This document shows, piece after piece, positions 1 to 7,818 of a stretch of DNA of 64,000 bases. Each line of letters begins with the position of its first letter. Position 1 is the first letter of the stretch. Under the pieces are notes generated by a model, which saw nothing but the letters and a program-made list of their open reading frames with translations, had not been told where the DNA came from and ran no database searches. Location: the NCBI RefSeq assembly GCF_012726235.1, contig NZ_JAASAH010000016.1, forward strand, positions 1 to 64,000. The letters are read 5' to 3'. Position numbers and translations under genes: made by a program. Source of the stretch: Streptomyces sp. HNM0574. GTDB lineage: Bacteria; Actinomycetota; Actinomycetes; Streptomycetales; Streptomycetaceae.

Positions 1-261
1 GGCCGGGGCGCGGCGCCCGGCGGGCCCGCCCGCGACAGCGCGCCCCGGGCGCGGGGCTGCGGCGTACGCCGGACGGTCCGGTGCCGCCGGTTCCGCGAAG
101 AGGGCCAGGTCGGCCGGGTCCGGCCCGGGGGCCGCCCCGTCGTGGACGGCGACGCTCGCGCAGCCGCAGCTCAGCAGGCCCTTGGCATTCGCCGCCCGTA
201 AGCACACCGGGCAGTGCATGCCGCTGCCCGTACCGCCCGCGGCATCGGTGCTTCCGCTCAC
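1..261 (-). CDS. Peptidoglycan-binding-type protein, N-terminal fragment (runs off the left edge)
   Basis: Only the first 87 codons are inside the window; the gene continues to the left. The GTG start has GGGAG about 5 nt upstream. The product opens with a CPVC...CGC cysteine cluster (about residues 17-33) that looks like a small zinc ribbon, followed by an Ala/Pro-rich low-complexity stretch. This matches the N-terminal plan of the complete peptidoglycan-binding protein at 2785-3750, so the two look like paralogues on either side of the MFS gene. The C-terminal part that would confirm a PG_binding_1 domain is not visible, so the function is inferred from the paralogue only. Confidence 0.6.
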   Translation of the reverse strand, partial: MSGSTDAAGGTGSGMHCPVCLRAANAKGLLSCGCASVAVHDGAAPGPDPADLALFAEPAAPDRPAYAAAPRPGRAVAGGPAGRRAPA

Positions 262-274
262 CGGTCTCCCACCC

Positions 275-316
275 CCTGGAAGTCCCATTCCTGGAAAGTC
301 CCCACCCCTGGAAAGT
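275..316. repeat. Three direct copies of CCTGGAAAGT between divergent genes
   Basis: The decamer CCTGGAAAGT occurs at 290-299 and 307-316, with a 9-nt variant (one A missing) at 275-283. Start-to-start spacing is 15 and 17 bp. The array lies in the only gap between the left-edge gene (minus strand) and the MFS exporter (plus strand), so it could serve as a cooperative operator for either promoter. No binding protein can be named from the sequence. Confidence 0.55.
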
Positions 317-450
317 GGCAGCAATTGTGCCCGAACCGGCCGGTCCGCGCGGGCCGGTCGCGCGATCCGGCTCCCAACAGGCCGTTGTGCGCCGCTGACG
401 TGAGGATGGAGTGACCGCCCGGCCGCGGACGGGAGAGGAGCGAAGCGCAC

Positions 451-2505
451 ATGACGACGGAGCCCGCGTCCGCCGCGGCCCCCGCCCATCCGGGCGGGGA
501 ACGTCCGCGGCGTGACGTCCTGCTGTCCATCGGAGCGCTGCTGCTCGGCATGCTGCTGGCGGCGCTCGACCAGACCATCGTCGCCACCGCGCTGCCGACC
601 ATCGTCAGCGACCTCGGTGGGCTCGACCATCTCTCGTGGGTGGTCACCGCCTATCTGCTGGCGGCGACGGCGGCCACTCCGCTCTGGGGCAAGCTGGGGG
701 ACCTCTACGGGCGGAAGAAGCTGTTCCAGACGGCGATCGGCCTCTTCCTCGTCGGCTCCGTGCTCTGCGGCATCGCCCAGGACATGCCGCAGCTCATCGG
801 CTTCCGGGCGCTCCAGGGCCTCGGCGGCGGCGGGCTGATGACGCTCTCCATGGCGATCGTCGGCGATCTGGTGCCGCCCCGGGAACGGGGCCGCTACCAG
901 GGCCTGTTCGGTGCCGTCTTCGGCGCGACGAGCGTGCTCGGGCCGCTGCTGGGCGGCTTCTTCACCGAACACCTCGACTGGCGCTGGGTGTTCTACATCA
1001 ACGTGCCCGTCGGCGCCGTCGCGCTCGTGGTCGTCGCGCTGGCGCTGCACATCCCGACGGGACGGCGCTTCCACCGCATCGACTACCTGGGCACCCTGCT
1101 CATCGCGGGCGTCGCCATGTGTCTCGTGCTGCTGACCTCGCTGGGCGGCACCAGCTGGCCGTGGCTCTCGTGGCAGACGCTCGGGCTCGCGCTGCTCGCC
1201 GCCGTGGCGCTGGCGCTGTTCATCCGGGTGGAGCGGCGGGCGTCCGAACCGGTGCTCCCGCTGGGGCTGTTCCGCAGCCGGACGTTCACGCTGTGCTCGG
1301 TCATCGGGTTCGTCGTCGGCTTCGCCATGTTCGGGGCCATGACGTACCTGCCGACCTTCCTCCAGGTCGTGCACGGCATCACGCCCACCATGTCGGGCGT
1401 CCACATGCTGCCGATGGTGGCCGGAATGCTGCTGTCCACGACGGTGTCCGGGCAGCTGGTGAGCCACACGGGACGCTGGAAGATCTTCCCCGTCGCGGGG
1501 ACGGCGGTCACGGCCGGCGGGCTGCTGTTGCTGCACGGCCTGGACACCACCAGCTCGACGCTCGAAATGAGCCTCTGTTTCTTCGTCTTCGGCCTCGGGC
1601 TCGGCCTGGTCATGCAGGTGCTGGTGCTGGCCGTGCAGAATGCCGTCGGCTACGAGAACCTCGGCGTCGCCACCTCGGGGGCGAGCTTCTTCCGGTCCAT
1701 CGGCGCCTCGTTCGGCGTCGCGGTGTTCGGCGCCGTCTTCACCAGCCTGCTGAGCGGCAACCTGGCCTCCGCGCTGCGCGGAGCACAGCTCCCGCCGGGG
1801 ACGACGCCCGCCACGCTCCAGCAGGACCCGCGCGCGGTCGGCGAGTTGCCCTCGAACGTGCGGGAGGGCGTGCTCGACGCGTACTCCTCGGCCATCACCG
1901 ACGTCTTCCTCTACGCCGTCCCCGTCGCCCTGGTCGCCTTCGTGCTCGCCCTGTTCCTGCGGGAGCAGCCGCTGCGCGACAGCGTGCGCACCCCGGACGC
2001 CAGCGAGACCCTGGCCACGCACCCCGTGGAGCGCTCCTCGGAGGAGGAACTCTCCCGCGCGCTGTCCGTCCTGAGCACCCGCGAGGGACGGCACGACCTG
2101 TACGAGCGGATCGGCGAGCGGGCCCGGGTCGACCTGCGGCCGGCGGCCTGCTGGATGCTGCTGCGCATCCGGCACGAGGGCTCGGTGCAGCCCTCGCTGC
2201 TGGCCGACCGGACGTGGGTGCCGCGTGACGTGATCACGGCGGGGGCGCGGCAGTTGGAGGAGAAGGGGCTGGCCGAGCGCGAGGGCCTCTCGCTGGTCCT
2301 CACCGCCGACGGCCGCGGCGCCGCTGTACGGCTCGGGCAGGCGCGGGAGAACTCCCTGGCCGAGCTGCTGGGTGACTGGTGGACGCCCGAACGCCCCCGG
2401 GACCTGACGGAACTGGTGCACGAGTTGAACGAGGAGATCGGCGGTTCGGTGGGCGACTGCCCGCGCGGTGAGCCCGTCGACCACCACCATCCCCGGGTGG
2501 GGTGA
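451..2505 (+). CDS. DHA2-family MFS drug/proton antiporter with fused C-terminal MarR-like winged helix
   Basis: 684 aa. The ATG is preceded by GGAGAGGAG. Residues about 25-510 form a 14-helix EmrB/QacA-type exporter: LDQTIVATALPTI in helix 1, motif A-like GKLGDLYGRKK near residue 90, and the motif C-type run GATSVLGPLLGGFF near residue 155. This family exports drugs or metabolites in exchange for protons at the cytoplasmic membrane. Unusually, about 170 residues follow the last helix (from about residue 510). They contain a cytosolic segment that reads like a MarR winged helix (AACWMLLRIRHEGSVQ, then VPRDVITAGARQLEEKGLAER and LVLTADGRGA). The tail may sense ligand or bind DNA; that is inference. 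The substrate is unknown. Confidence 0.85.
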   Translation: MTTEPASAAAPAHPGGERPRRDVLLSIGALLLGMLLAALDQTIVATALPTIVSDLGGLDHLSWVVTAYLLAATAATPLWGKLGDLYGRKKLFQTAIGLFLVGSVLCGIAQDMPQLIGFRALQGLGGGGLMTLSMAIVGDLVPPRERGRYQGLFGAVFGATSVLGPLLGGFFTEHLDWRWVFYINVPVGAVALVVVALALHIPTGRRFHRIDYLGTLLIAGVAMCLVLLTSLGGTSWPWLSWQTLGLALLAAVALALFIRVERRASEPVLPLGLFRSRTFTLCSVIGFVVGFAMFGAMTYLPTFLQVVHGITPTMSGVHMLPMVAGMLLSTTVSGQLVSHTGRWKIFPVAGTAVTAGGLLLLHGLDTTSSTLEMSLCFFVFGLGLGLVMQVLVLAVQNAVGYENLGVATSGASFFRSIGASFGVAVFGAVFTSLLSGNLASALRGAQLPPGTTPATLQQDPRAVGELPSNVREGVLDAYSSAITDVFLYAVPVALVAFVLALFLREQPLRDSVRTPDASETLATHPVERSSEEELSRALSVLSTREGRHDLYERIGERARVDLRPAACWMLLRIRHEGSVQPSLLADRTWVPRDVITAGARQLEEKGLAEREGLSLVLTADGRGAAVRLGQARENSLAELLGDWWTPERPRDLTELVHELNEEIGGSVGDCPRGEPVDHHHPRVG

Positions 2506-2675
2506 GCGCGGCTCGCGCCCTCCGCTCGCCGTGAGGATCGGCACACTGTCCGCTTCTCCCGGAAGGCCCGTCGCCGGCCGTGGCGGGATGTGAAGGCCCG
2601 GTGTGCAGGCGGAAGTTCGAGAGTCGCGGCACCGGCGCGGCGACAAGTCCGGCTATGGCGGCCTTTGCCGCGCGC

Positions 2676-2706
2676 TTGACCGGCCGGACGGCGGACGACG
2701 TAGGGT
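2676..2706 (+). promoter_or_regulatory. Candidate promoter for the peptidoglycan-binding gene
   Basis: TTGACC (2676-2681) and TAGGGT (2701-2706) are separated by 19 bp, about 80 bp upstream of the gene at 2785. The -35 is good, the -10 is acceptable for Streptomyces, and the spacer is slightly long. The rest of the 2506-2784 gap shows no gene. Confidence 0.35.
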
Positions 2707-2784
2707 CCGGCTTTGGACAGTTGCCGGATATTCGGGCAAGGCCGTGTGAAGACCGCGTGCCAACGCCCAGGGGAGGGGGCCGTG

Positions 2785-3750
2785 ATGACGGCACATCGAT
2801 GCTGTCCGGAGTGCGGCGCGGAACGGGGCACGGCGGGCGGCGCCGACTGCTCCTGCACCGGCCCCTTCGCGGCCGACCACGTCGACCCCATGCACATACG
2901 CCCGTACGTCGACCTGCCGGAGGGCGACGCGTCGGCGGGCGAGCCCGGGCGCACCCAGCCCGACCTGGAGCCCTTCGCGCGCTGCGGCACCAGCGAGACG
3001 GCGGAGATGCCCGCCGTCCCCGCCGCCTCCGCAGCGCCCCGCACGGACGAGACCCCCGAGCTGGTACGGGAAGCGGGCGCGCGGGCGCCCCACCACCGGC
3101 GCCGGCGACGGCGTACGCCCCTCGCGGTGCTGGCCGCCGTCGGCGTCGTGACGGTGCTCGGGGCGGGGGTGTTCGGCGCCGAGTTCCTCGGGGACGGCGA
3201 CGAGCGCAGCGTCACCGCCGACGAGGGCCCGCTGCCCGGCGTCCCCAGCGGCGCCCCGACGCACGGGCTGCCGTCCGGCGAGGAGACGCGCAAGGCGCCG
3301 GAGAGCGCCTCGCCCTCCGCGGTGCCCTCGCGCACCGCCGAGCCCTCCTCGCCCCGCGCGGACCGGGACAGCAACGCGCACACGGACGAGGGCGTGACCG
3401 GCTCCCCGTCGCCTTCCCCCTCGTCGAGCAGGCCCGCCACCGGCTCCGTCTCGCCCTCCGGTTCCTCGGAGGCCGCCGAGGAGGAGGGCGAGGAGCCCGA
3501 GCGGCCCGAGGAGCGGCCCGACGGCGGGACGCTCTCGCCCGGGGACTCCGGCGCCGAGGTCGCGGTGCTCCAGCGCCGGCTCAAGCAGGCCGGGTACCTG
3601 GCGCCGGACGCGCCCGAGGACGGCCGGTACTCCAGCACCGTCCAGGAGGCCGTCTTCCGCTACCAGGTGGCGAACCGCCTCCGCGAGGACCACCCCGGGG
3701 AGTACGGGCCCGAGACCCGGAGCGCGCTGGAGTCGCACACCTCCGGCTGA
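2785..3750 (+). CDS. Membrane-anchored peptidoglycan-binding protein
   Basis: 321 aa. GGAGG at 2772-2776 serves ATG 2785; GTG 2782 is an equally possible start. The N-terminus carries a CPEC...CSC cysteine cluster (residues about 6-25), then an acidic segment. One transmembrane helix lies at about residues 110-135 (TPLAVLAAVGVVTVLGAGVF), followed by a long Ser/Pro/Glu-rich linker. A C-terminal PG_binding_1 domain covers about residues 250-318 (GDSGAEVAVLQRRLKQAGYL...FRYQVANRL). The topology suggests a cytoplasmic zinc ribbon joined across the membrane to a cell-wall binding domain. No catalytic domain is visible. It is a paralogue of the left-edge gene. Confidence 0.75.
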   Translation: MTAHRCCPECGAERGTAGGADCSCTGPFAADHVDPMHIRPYVDLPEGDASAGEPGRTQPDLEPFARCGTSETAEMPAVPAASAAPRTDETPELVREAGARAPHHRRRRRRTPLAVLAAVGVVTVLGAGVFGAEFLGDGDERSVTADEGPLPGVPSGAPTHGLPSGEETRKAPESASPSAVPSRTAEPSSPRADRDSNAHTDEGVTGSPSPSPSSSRPATGSVSPSGSSEAAEEEGEEPERPEERPDGGTLSPGDSGAEVAVLQRRLKQAGYLAPDAPEDGRYSSTVQEAVFRYQVANRLREDHPGEYGPETRSALESHTSG

Positions 3751-3798
3751 TTCCCGCCGGTCCGGTGACGGATGTCTCCCCGCTCGGCGCCCGCGGTC

Positions 3799-3828
3799 TT
3801 GGCGTGATGCGTCTCCGCTTTGTATCGT
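3799..3828 (+). promoter_or_regulatory. Candidate housekeeping promoter for the HAD phosphatase
   Basis: TTGGCG (3799-3804) and TATCGT (3823-3828) are separated by 18 bp, which fits a vegetative Streptomyces promoter. It sits about 130 bp upstream of the HAD gene, in the 3751-3958 gap that otherwise holds nothing recognisable. Confidence 0.4.
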
Positions 3829-3958
3829 GAAGGAACAAAGTGGTTCCGCCCGTGCCCCCACCTGACGCGGGGCGTCCCTGACCGGCGGGCGGGGCCACCT
3901 TGCACCCCCGCGCGGGCCGCCCGCGCCGTCCCGCCCCAGTCCCAGGGAGCCGCACACC

Positions 3959-4663
3959 ATGCCGAGTCCGCAGGAGCAGAACCCGCAGGACGTCCCGGCG
4001 CCCACCGGACCGCAGACCCTCACCGCGCGCGGACTGCTGCTCGACATGGACGGGACGCTCGTCAACTCCGACGCCGTCGTCGAGCGGATCTGGCGCGCCT
4101 GGTGCGCCGAGAACGGCCTGGACGCCGAGGAGGTCCTGCGCGTCGCGCACGGCCGGCAGGGCCACGCGACCATGGCGGCCGTCCTCCCCGGCCGCCCGGA
4201 CGAGGTCAACCAGGCCGAGAACCGCGCCATGCTGGAGCAGGAGACCCGCGACGTCGACGGCGTCGTGCCCGTGCCGGGCGCGCCCGCCTTCATGGCCGCG
4301 ATCGAGAACCTGCCGCACGCGCTGGTGACCTCCGCCGACGTCGCCCTCGCCACCGCCCGTATGGCCGCCGCCGGTCTGCGGATGCCGGTGGTGCGGGTCA
4401 CCGCCGAATGCGTCAGCGCCAGCAAGCCCGACCCCGAGGGCTTCCTCAAGGGCGCCGCCGAACTGGGCTTCGCCCCCGCCGACTGCGTCGCCTTCGAGGA
4501 CTCCGGGGCCGGGATCGCGGCCGCCCTCGCCGCCGGGATGCGCGTCGTCGGCGTCGGCCCGCGCGCGGCCGAGTACGGCCCGACCGTGCACGTGGACGAT
4601 CTGGAGCGGCTCCGCGTCGAACCTCTCGCGGACGGCGGGCTGCGCCTCCACCTCGCGGGCTGA
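3959..4663 (+). CDS. HAD-superfamily phosphatase (subfamily IA)
   Basis: 234 aa, the usual length for a beta-phosphoglucomutase/sugar-phosphatase-like HAD enzyme. Motif I is DMDGT with nucleophile Asp29 and acid/base Asp31. Motif II is the Thr-Ser of LVTSAD. The motif III Lys is in SASKPDPEGF, and motif IV is AFEDSGAGI. A helical cap occupies about residues 40-110. It is expected to hydrolyse a small phosphorylated metabolite in the cytosol; DOG-phosphatase-like sugar phosphatases are the closest type by eye. It is monocistronic and ends at a strong terminator facing the ABM/P450 genes. Confidence 0.85.
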   Translation: MPSPQEQNPQDVPAPTGPQTLTARGLLLDMDGTLVNSDAVVERIWRAWCAENGLDAEEVLRVAHGRQGHATMAAVLPGRPDEVNQAENRAMLEQETRDVDGVVPVPGAPAFMAAIENLPHALVTSADVALATARMAAAGLRMPVVRVTAECVSASKPDPEGFLKGAAELGFAPADCVAFEDSGAGIAAALAAGMRVVGVGPRAAEYGPTVHVDDLERLRVEPLADGGLRLHLAG

Positions 4664-4671
4664 CCGCACGC

Positions 4672-4710
4672 GGAAGGGCGGGGCGCACACGGCGTGCGCC
4701 CCGCCCTTCC
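4672..4710. terminator. Bidirectional intrinsic terminator
   Basis: A perfect 17-bp stem (4672-4688 with 4694-4710) closes a 5-nt loop ACGGC. It lies between convergent genes (HAD phosphatase and ABM monooxygenase) and has no T-tract, as is normal in Streptomyces. Confidence 0.85.
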
Positions 4711-4752
4711 GGCTGCGCGCTCCCGGCCGGGAGCGCGTCAACTCCTCGCGGT

Positions 4753-5130
4753 TCAGGCGTTCTTCGGGGCCGCCTGCTGGACGACCTCGAAGGACCACAG
4801 CGTCGAACCCGTGGCGGCGGGCTTCCGCTTCTCGCCGCCGGCCTCGCCGTCCTTCGGTGCTTCACCGCTTTCCGGACCGGAAGCCTGCGAACCCGAGGCC
4901 TGCCCGTGCGAGGCCCGCATGCCGCCCTCCATCCACGCCTGGAAGGACTCCTCGTCCCGCCAGCGGGTGTAGACGAGGTACTGGTCGGTGCCCTCCAGCG
5001 GGCGGAGCAGCTCGAACCACTCGAAGCCGTCGGAGTTCTCCACGGCGCCCGCGCGGGCACCGAAGCGCTGCTCCAGCACCTCCCGCTGCTCCTCGGGGAC
5101 GGTCAGGACGTTGATCTTCACGATGCTCAT
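4753..5130 (-). CDS. Antibiotic biosynthesis monooxygenase (ABM) domain protein
   Basis: 125 aa. ATG at 5130 has GAGAGGA about 8 nt upstream. Residues 1-85 form a ferredoxin-like ABM fold (MSIVKINVLTVPE...WFELLRPLEGTDQYLVYTRW...FQAWM); members are cofactor-less monooxygenases or heme-degrading enzymes. The rest is a Gly/Ser/Glu-rich low-complexity linker ending in STLWSFEVVQ. The gene follows the CYP125-type P450 on the same strand after 62 nt, so the two may be co-transcribed, but no functional link is established. The substrate is unknown. Confidence 0.75.
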   Translation of the reverse strand: MSIVKINVLTVPEEQREVLEQRFGARAGAVENSDGFEWFELLRPLEGTDQYLVYTRWRDEESFQAWMEGGMRASHGQASGSQASGPESGEAPKDGEAGGEKRKPAATGSTLWSFEVVQQAAPKNA

Positions 5131-5192
5131 GGGCCCATCCTCTCGCGGCCCGTTCCGCACCGAATGCCCGCCCCGCGGTGGGGTGCTCCGGG

Positions 5193-6431
5193 TCAGGCGT
5201 AGTCGACGCGGAGTTCCTTGATGCCGTTGAGCCAGGCCGAGCGGAGGCGGCGCGGGTCGTCGCCGGTGAGCCGGATGCCGGGGCAGGCGTCGGCCAGGGC
5301 GTTGAAGATCAGGTTGATCTCCATCACGGCGAGGCTCTTGCCGAGGCAGAAGTGCGGTCCGCCGCCGCCGAAGCCGAGGTGGGGGTTCGGGTCGCGGGTG
5401 ATGTCGAAGCCCTCGGGGGCCTCGAAGACGTCGGGGTCGTTGTTGGCGGAGGAGTAGAAGATGCCGACGCGGTCGCCCTCGCGGATGTGCGCGCCGCCGA
5501 GTTCGGTGTCCCGGGTGGCGGTGCGCTGGAAGGAGACGACGGGCGTGCCCCAGCGGACGATCTCCTCGGCGGCCGTCGCGGGGCGTTCGCGTTTGTACAG
5601 CTCCCACTGCTCGGGGTGGGTGAGGAAGGCGTGCATGCCGTGGCTGATCGCGTTCCGGGTGGTCTCGTTGCCGGCGACGGCGAGGAGGATGACGAAGAAC
5701 CCGAACTCGTCGGAGCTCAGGTTCCCTTCGCCCTCCGCCGCGACGAGCTGGCTGACGATGTCCTTGGCCGGGCACTCCTTGCGCGATTCGGCCATCCCCA
5801 TGGCGTAGCTGATGAGTTCGGCCGCTGACTGGGTGCCGATCTCCTGGGTGATGGCGTACTCGGGGTCGTCGTAGGCCACCATCTTGTTCGACCAGTCGAA
5901 GATCTTGGACCGGTCGTCCTGGGGTACGCCGATGAGTTCGGCGATGGCCTGGAGGGGCAGTTCGACGGCGACGTCGGTGACGAAGTCCCCGCTGCCCTCG
6001 CGCACGGCGCGGGCGACGATGCGCTCGGCGCGGTCGCGCAGGGTGTCCTCCAGCGCCCGGATGGAGCGCGGGGTGAAGCCGCGCTGGACGATCTGGCGGA
6101 CCCGGGTGTGTTCGGGCGGGTCCATGTTCAGCATGATGAGTTTCTGGATGTCTATCTGGTCCCGCGTCATGCTCTCGTTGAAGCGGATGATCGCGGTGTT
6201 GGTGTGCGAGGAGAAGGTCTCGGGGTGGGTGGAGACCTCCTTGACGTCGGCGTGCCGGGTCACCGCCCAGTAGCCGGTGTCGTCGAAGCCCGCCAGGCCG
6301 CGGGGCTGCTCGATCCACCAGACCGGCGCGGTGCCGCGTAGCTGTGCGAACTCCGGTATGGGGACGCGTTCCTGGTAGACGTCGGGGTCGGTGAAGTCGA
6401 ACCCGTCGGGCAGCGCGGGGCAGGAGGACAT
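5193..6431 (-). CDS. Cytochrome P450, CYP125-type (steroid C26/C27 hydroxylase-like)
   Basis: 412 aa, normal P450 length. The I-helix reads AGNETTRN at about residue 252, ExxR lies in EEIVRW, and the heme loop FGGGGPHFCLG has proximal Cys362. Long stretches (MDPPEHTRVR...RGFTPR, ELPLQAIAELIGVPQ, DEFGFFVILLAVAGNETTRN, LRSAWLNGIKELRVDY) follow what I remember of mycobacterial CYP125, which oxidises the terminal methyl of the cholesterol side chain. Divergent from it is a FadA5-type thiolase, also a side-chain enzyme. Operators of both shared motifs lie just upstream (6451-6465 and 6482-6495). The actual substrate in this organism is inferred. Confidence 0.85.
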   Translation of the reverse strand: MSSCPALPDGFDFTDPDVYQERVPIPEFAQLRGTAPVWWIEQPRGLAGFDDTGYWAVTRHADVKEVSTHPETFSSHTNTAIIRFNESMTRDQIDIQKLIMLNMDPPEHTRVRQIVQRGFTPRSIRALEDTLRDRAERIVARAVREGSGDFVTDVAVELPLQAIAELIGVPQDDRSKIFDWSNKMVAYDDPEYAITQEIGTQSAAELISYAMGMAESRKECPAKDIVSQLVAAEGEGNLSSDEFGFFVILLAVAGNETTRNAISHGMHAFLTHPEQWELYKRERPATAAEEIVRWGTPVVSFQRTATRDTELGGAHIREGDRVGIFYSSANNDPDVFEAPEGFDITRDPNPHLGFGGGGPHFCLGKSLAVMEINLIFNALADACPGIRLTGDDPRRLRSAWLNGIKELRVDYA

Positions 6432-6450
6432 CGGCGGCTCCAGTCCATGT

Positions 6451-6465
6451 CTGACGGCCCATCAG
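6451..6465. promoter_or_regulatory. CTGAYG-N3-CRTCAG operator at the P450 promoter
   Basis: CTGACG-GCC-CATCAG starts 20 bp before the P450 start codon. It fits a palindrome also found at 15234, 32429 and 44636, and with one mismatch at 35338. The likely role is repression of the P450. Confidence 0.65.
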
Positions 6466-6481
6466 AATCGGCCATGAAGGT

Positions 6482-6495
6482 AGTAACGGGTTCTA
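6482..6495. promoter_or_regulatory. KstR-type box (7 of 8 positions) at the P450 promoter
   Basis: AGTAACGGGTTCTA matches TNNAACNNGTTNNA except for the first base. It lies 51 bp upstream of the P450 start, adjacent to the CTGAYG palindrome. Confidence 0.5.
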
Positions 6496-6596
6496 CAAGT
6501 GGCAAGGGTCATGCCGTCACCTCTTGCGCGTGCGGGGTGCGCGTGACTCGTGCACGGCCCTTGCGCGGCGGGGAGCGGGTTCATCAGACTGTTCCG

Positions 6597-6620
6597 GGAA
6601 CTAGAACGCGTACTAGTTCC
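6597..6620. promoter_or_regulatory. Perfect 8-bp inverted repeat containing a KstR-type box, thiolase promoter
   Basis: Arms GGAACTAG (6597-6604) and CTAGTTCC (6613-6620) are perfect complements around an 8-bp spacer. The centre, TAGAACGCGTACTA (6602-6615), matches TNNAACNNGTTNNA at 7 of 8 positions. It ends 28 bp before the thiolase ATG, so it should overlap the core promoter. Confidence 0.65.
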
Positions 6621-6648
6621 GCGCCGTTGCCGCCCGGAAGGACGTTCC

Positions 6649-7818
6649 ATGGCCGCAGAACCCGTCATCGTCGAGGCTGTTCGCACCCCCATCGGCAGGC
6701 GCGGAGGAGCGCTCGCGACGCTCCATCCCGCGTACCTCCTGGGCGAGACCTACCGTGAACTCCTCGGGCGCACCGGTATGCACGCCGACTGCGTCGAGCA
6801 GATCGTCGGCGGGACGGTGACGCACGCGGGCGAGCAGTCCATGAACCCCGCGCGCAACGCGTGGCTGGCGATGGGCCTGCCGTACGAGACGGCGGCGACG
6901 ACGGTGGACTGCCAGTGCGGTTCCTCGCAGCAGGCCAACCACATGGTCGCCAACATGGTCACCGCCGGCGTCATCGACATCGGGATCGCCTGCGGCGTGG
7001 AGGCCATGACGAGGGTGCCGCTCGGCAGCGGCTCCAAGCACGGGCCCGGCAAGCCCTGGCCGGACGAGTGGAACGTCGACCTGCCCAACCAGTTCGAGGC
7101 CGCCGAGCGCATCGCCCGTAACCGGGGGCTGACCCGGGAGCGGGTCGACTCGCTCGGGCTGCTGTCGCAGGAGCGGGCCGCCGCCGCGTGGGCGGAGGAG
7201 CGCTTCAAGCGGGAGACGTTCGCCGTCCAGGTGCCGACGACGGAGGAGCAGCAGGCCGCGGGCGAGGGTATGTGGCGGCACGTCGAACGGGACGAGGGGC
7301 TGCGGGAGACCTCGATGGAGGCGCTCGGCGGGCTCAAGTCCGTCCTCCCCGGGGCGGTGCACACGGCGGGCAACTCCTCGCAGATCTCCGACGGGGCGAG
7401 CGCGGTGATGTGGGCGTCCAGGCGGATGGCGCGCGCCTTCAAGCTGAAGCCGCGCGCCCGGATCGTGGCGCAGGCGCTGGTGGGCGCCGACCCGCACTAC
7501 CACCTGGACGGGCCCGTCGACGCGACCCGCGCGGTGCTGGGGAAGGCCGGCATGTCGCTGAAGGACATCGATCTGGTGGAGATCAACGAGGCGTTCGCCT
7601 CCGTGGTGCTCTCCTGGGCGCAGGTCTTCGAGCAGGACCTGGAGAAGGTCAACGTCAACGGCGGCGCCATCGCGCTCGGTCACCCCGTCGGGGCCACCGG
7701 TGCGCGGCTCGTCACCACCGCGCTGCACGAACTGGAGCGCCGGGACAAGGAGTTCGCGCTGATCACGATGTGCGCGGGTGGTGCCCTGTCGACGGCGACG
7801 ATTCTTCAGCGCCTCTGA
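6649..7818 (+). CDS. FadA5-type steroid 3-ketoacyl-CoA thiolase
   Basis: 389 aa. ATG 6649 has GGAAGGA 6 nt upstream. It is a complete thiolase: nucleophile Cys90 in TTVDCQCGS, His345 in ALGHPVGATG, and Cys375 in ITMCAGGA. Stretches such as DLPNQFEAAERIA, QISDGA, GADPHYHLDGPV and VNVNGGAIALGHPVG closely follow remembered M. tuberculosis FadA5 (Rv3546), which removes acetyl-CoA or propionyl-CoA units from steroid side-chain CoA thioesters. It is divergent from the CYP125-type gene, with a KstR-like palindrome in its promoter. Its 3' end overlaps the convergent ECF S-component gene by 56 bp. Confidence 0.88.
   Translation: MAAEPVIVEAVRTPIGRRGGALATLHPAYLLGETYRELLGRTGMHADCVEQIVGGTVTHAGEQSMNPARNAWLAMGLPYETAATTVDCQCGSSQQANHMVANMVTAGVIDIGIACGVEAMTRVPLGSGSKHGPGKPWPDEWNVDLPNQFEAAERIARNRGLTRERVDSLGLLSQERAAAAWAEERFKRETFAVQVPTTEEQQAAGEGMWRHVERDEGLRETSMEALGGLKSVLPGAVHTAGNSSQISDGASAVMWASRRMARAFKLKPRARIVAQALVGADPHYHLDGPVDATRAVLGKAGMSLKDIDLVEINEAFASVVLSWAQVFEQDLEKVNVNGGAIALGHPVGATGARLVTTALHELERRDKEFALITMCAGGALSTATILQRL

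Noticed and set aside
258..647. Minus-strand open frame over the start of the first exporter
   Set aside because: Antisense to the well-supported MFS N-terminus and overlapping the left-edge gene start; no SD or domain.
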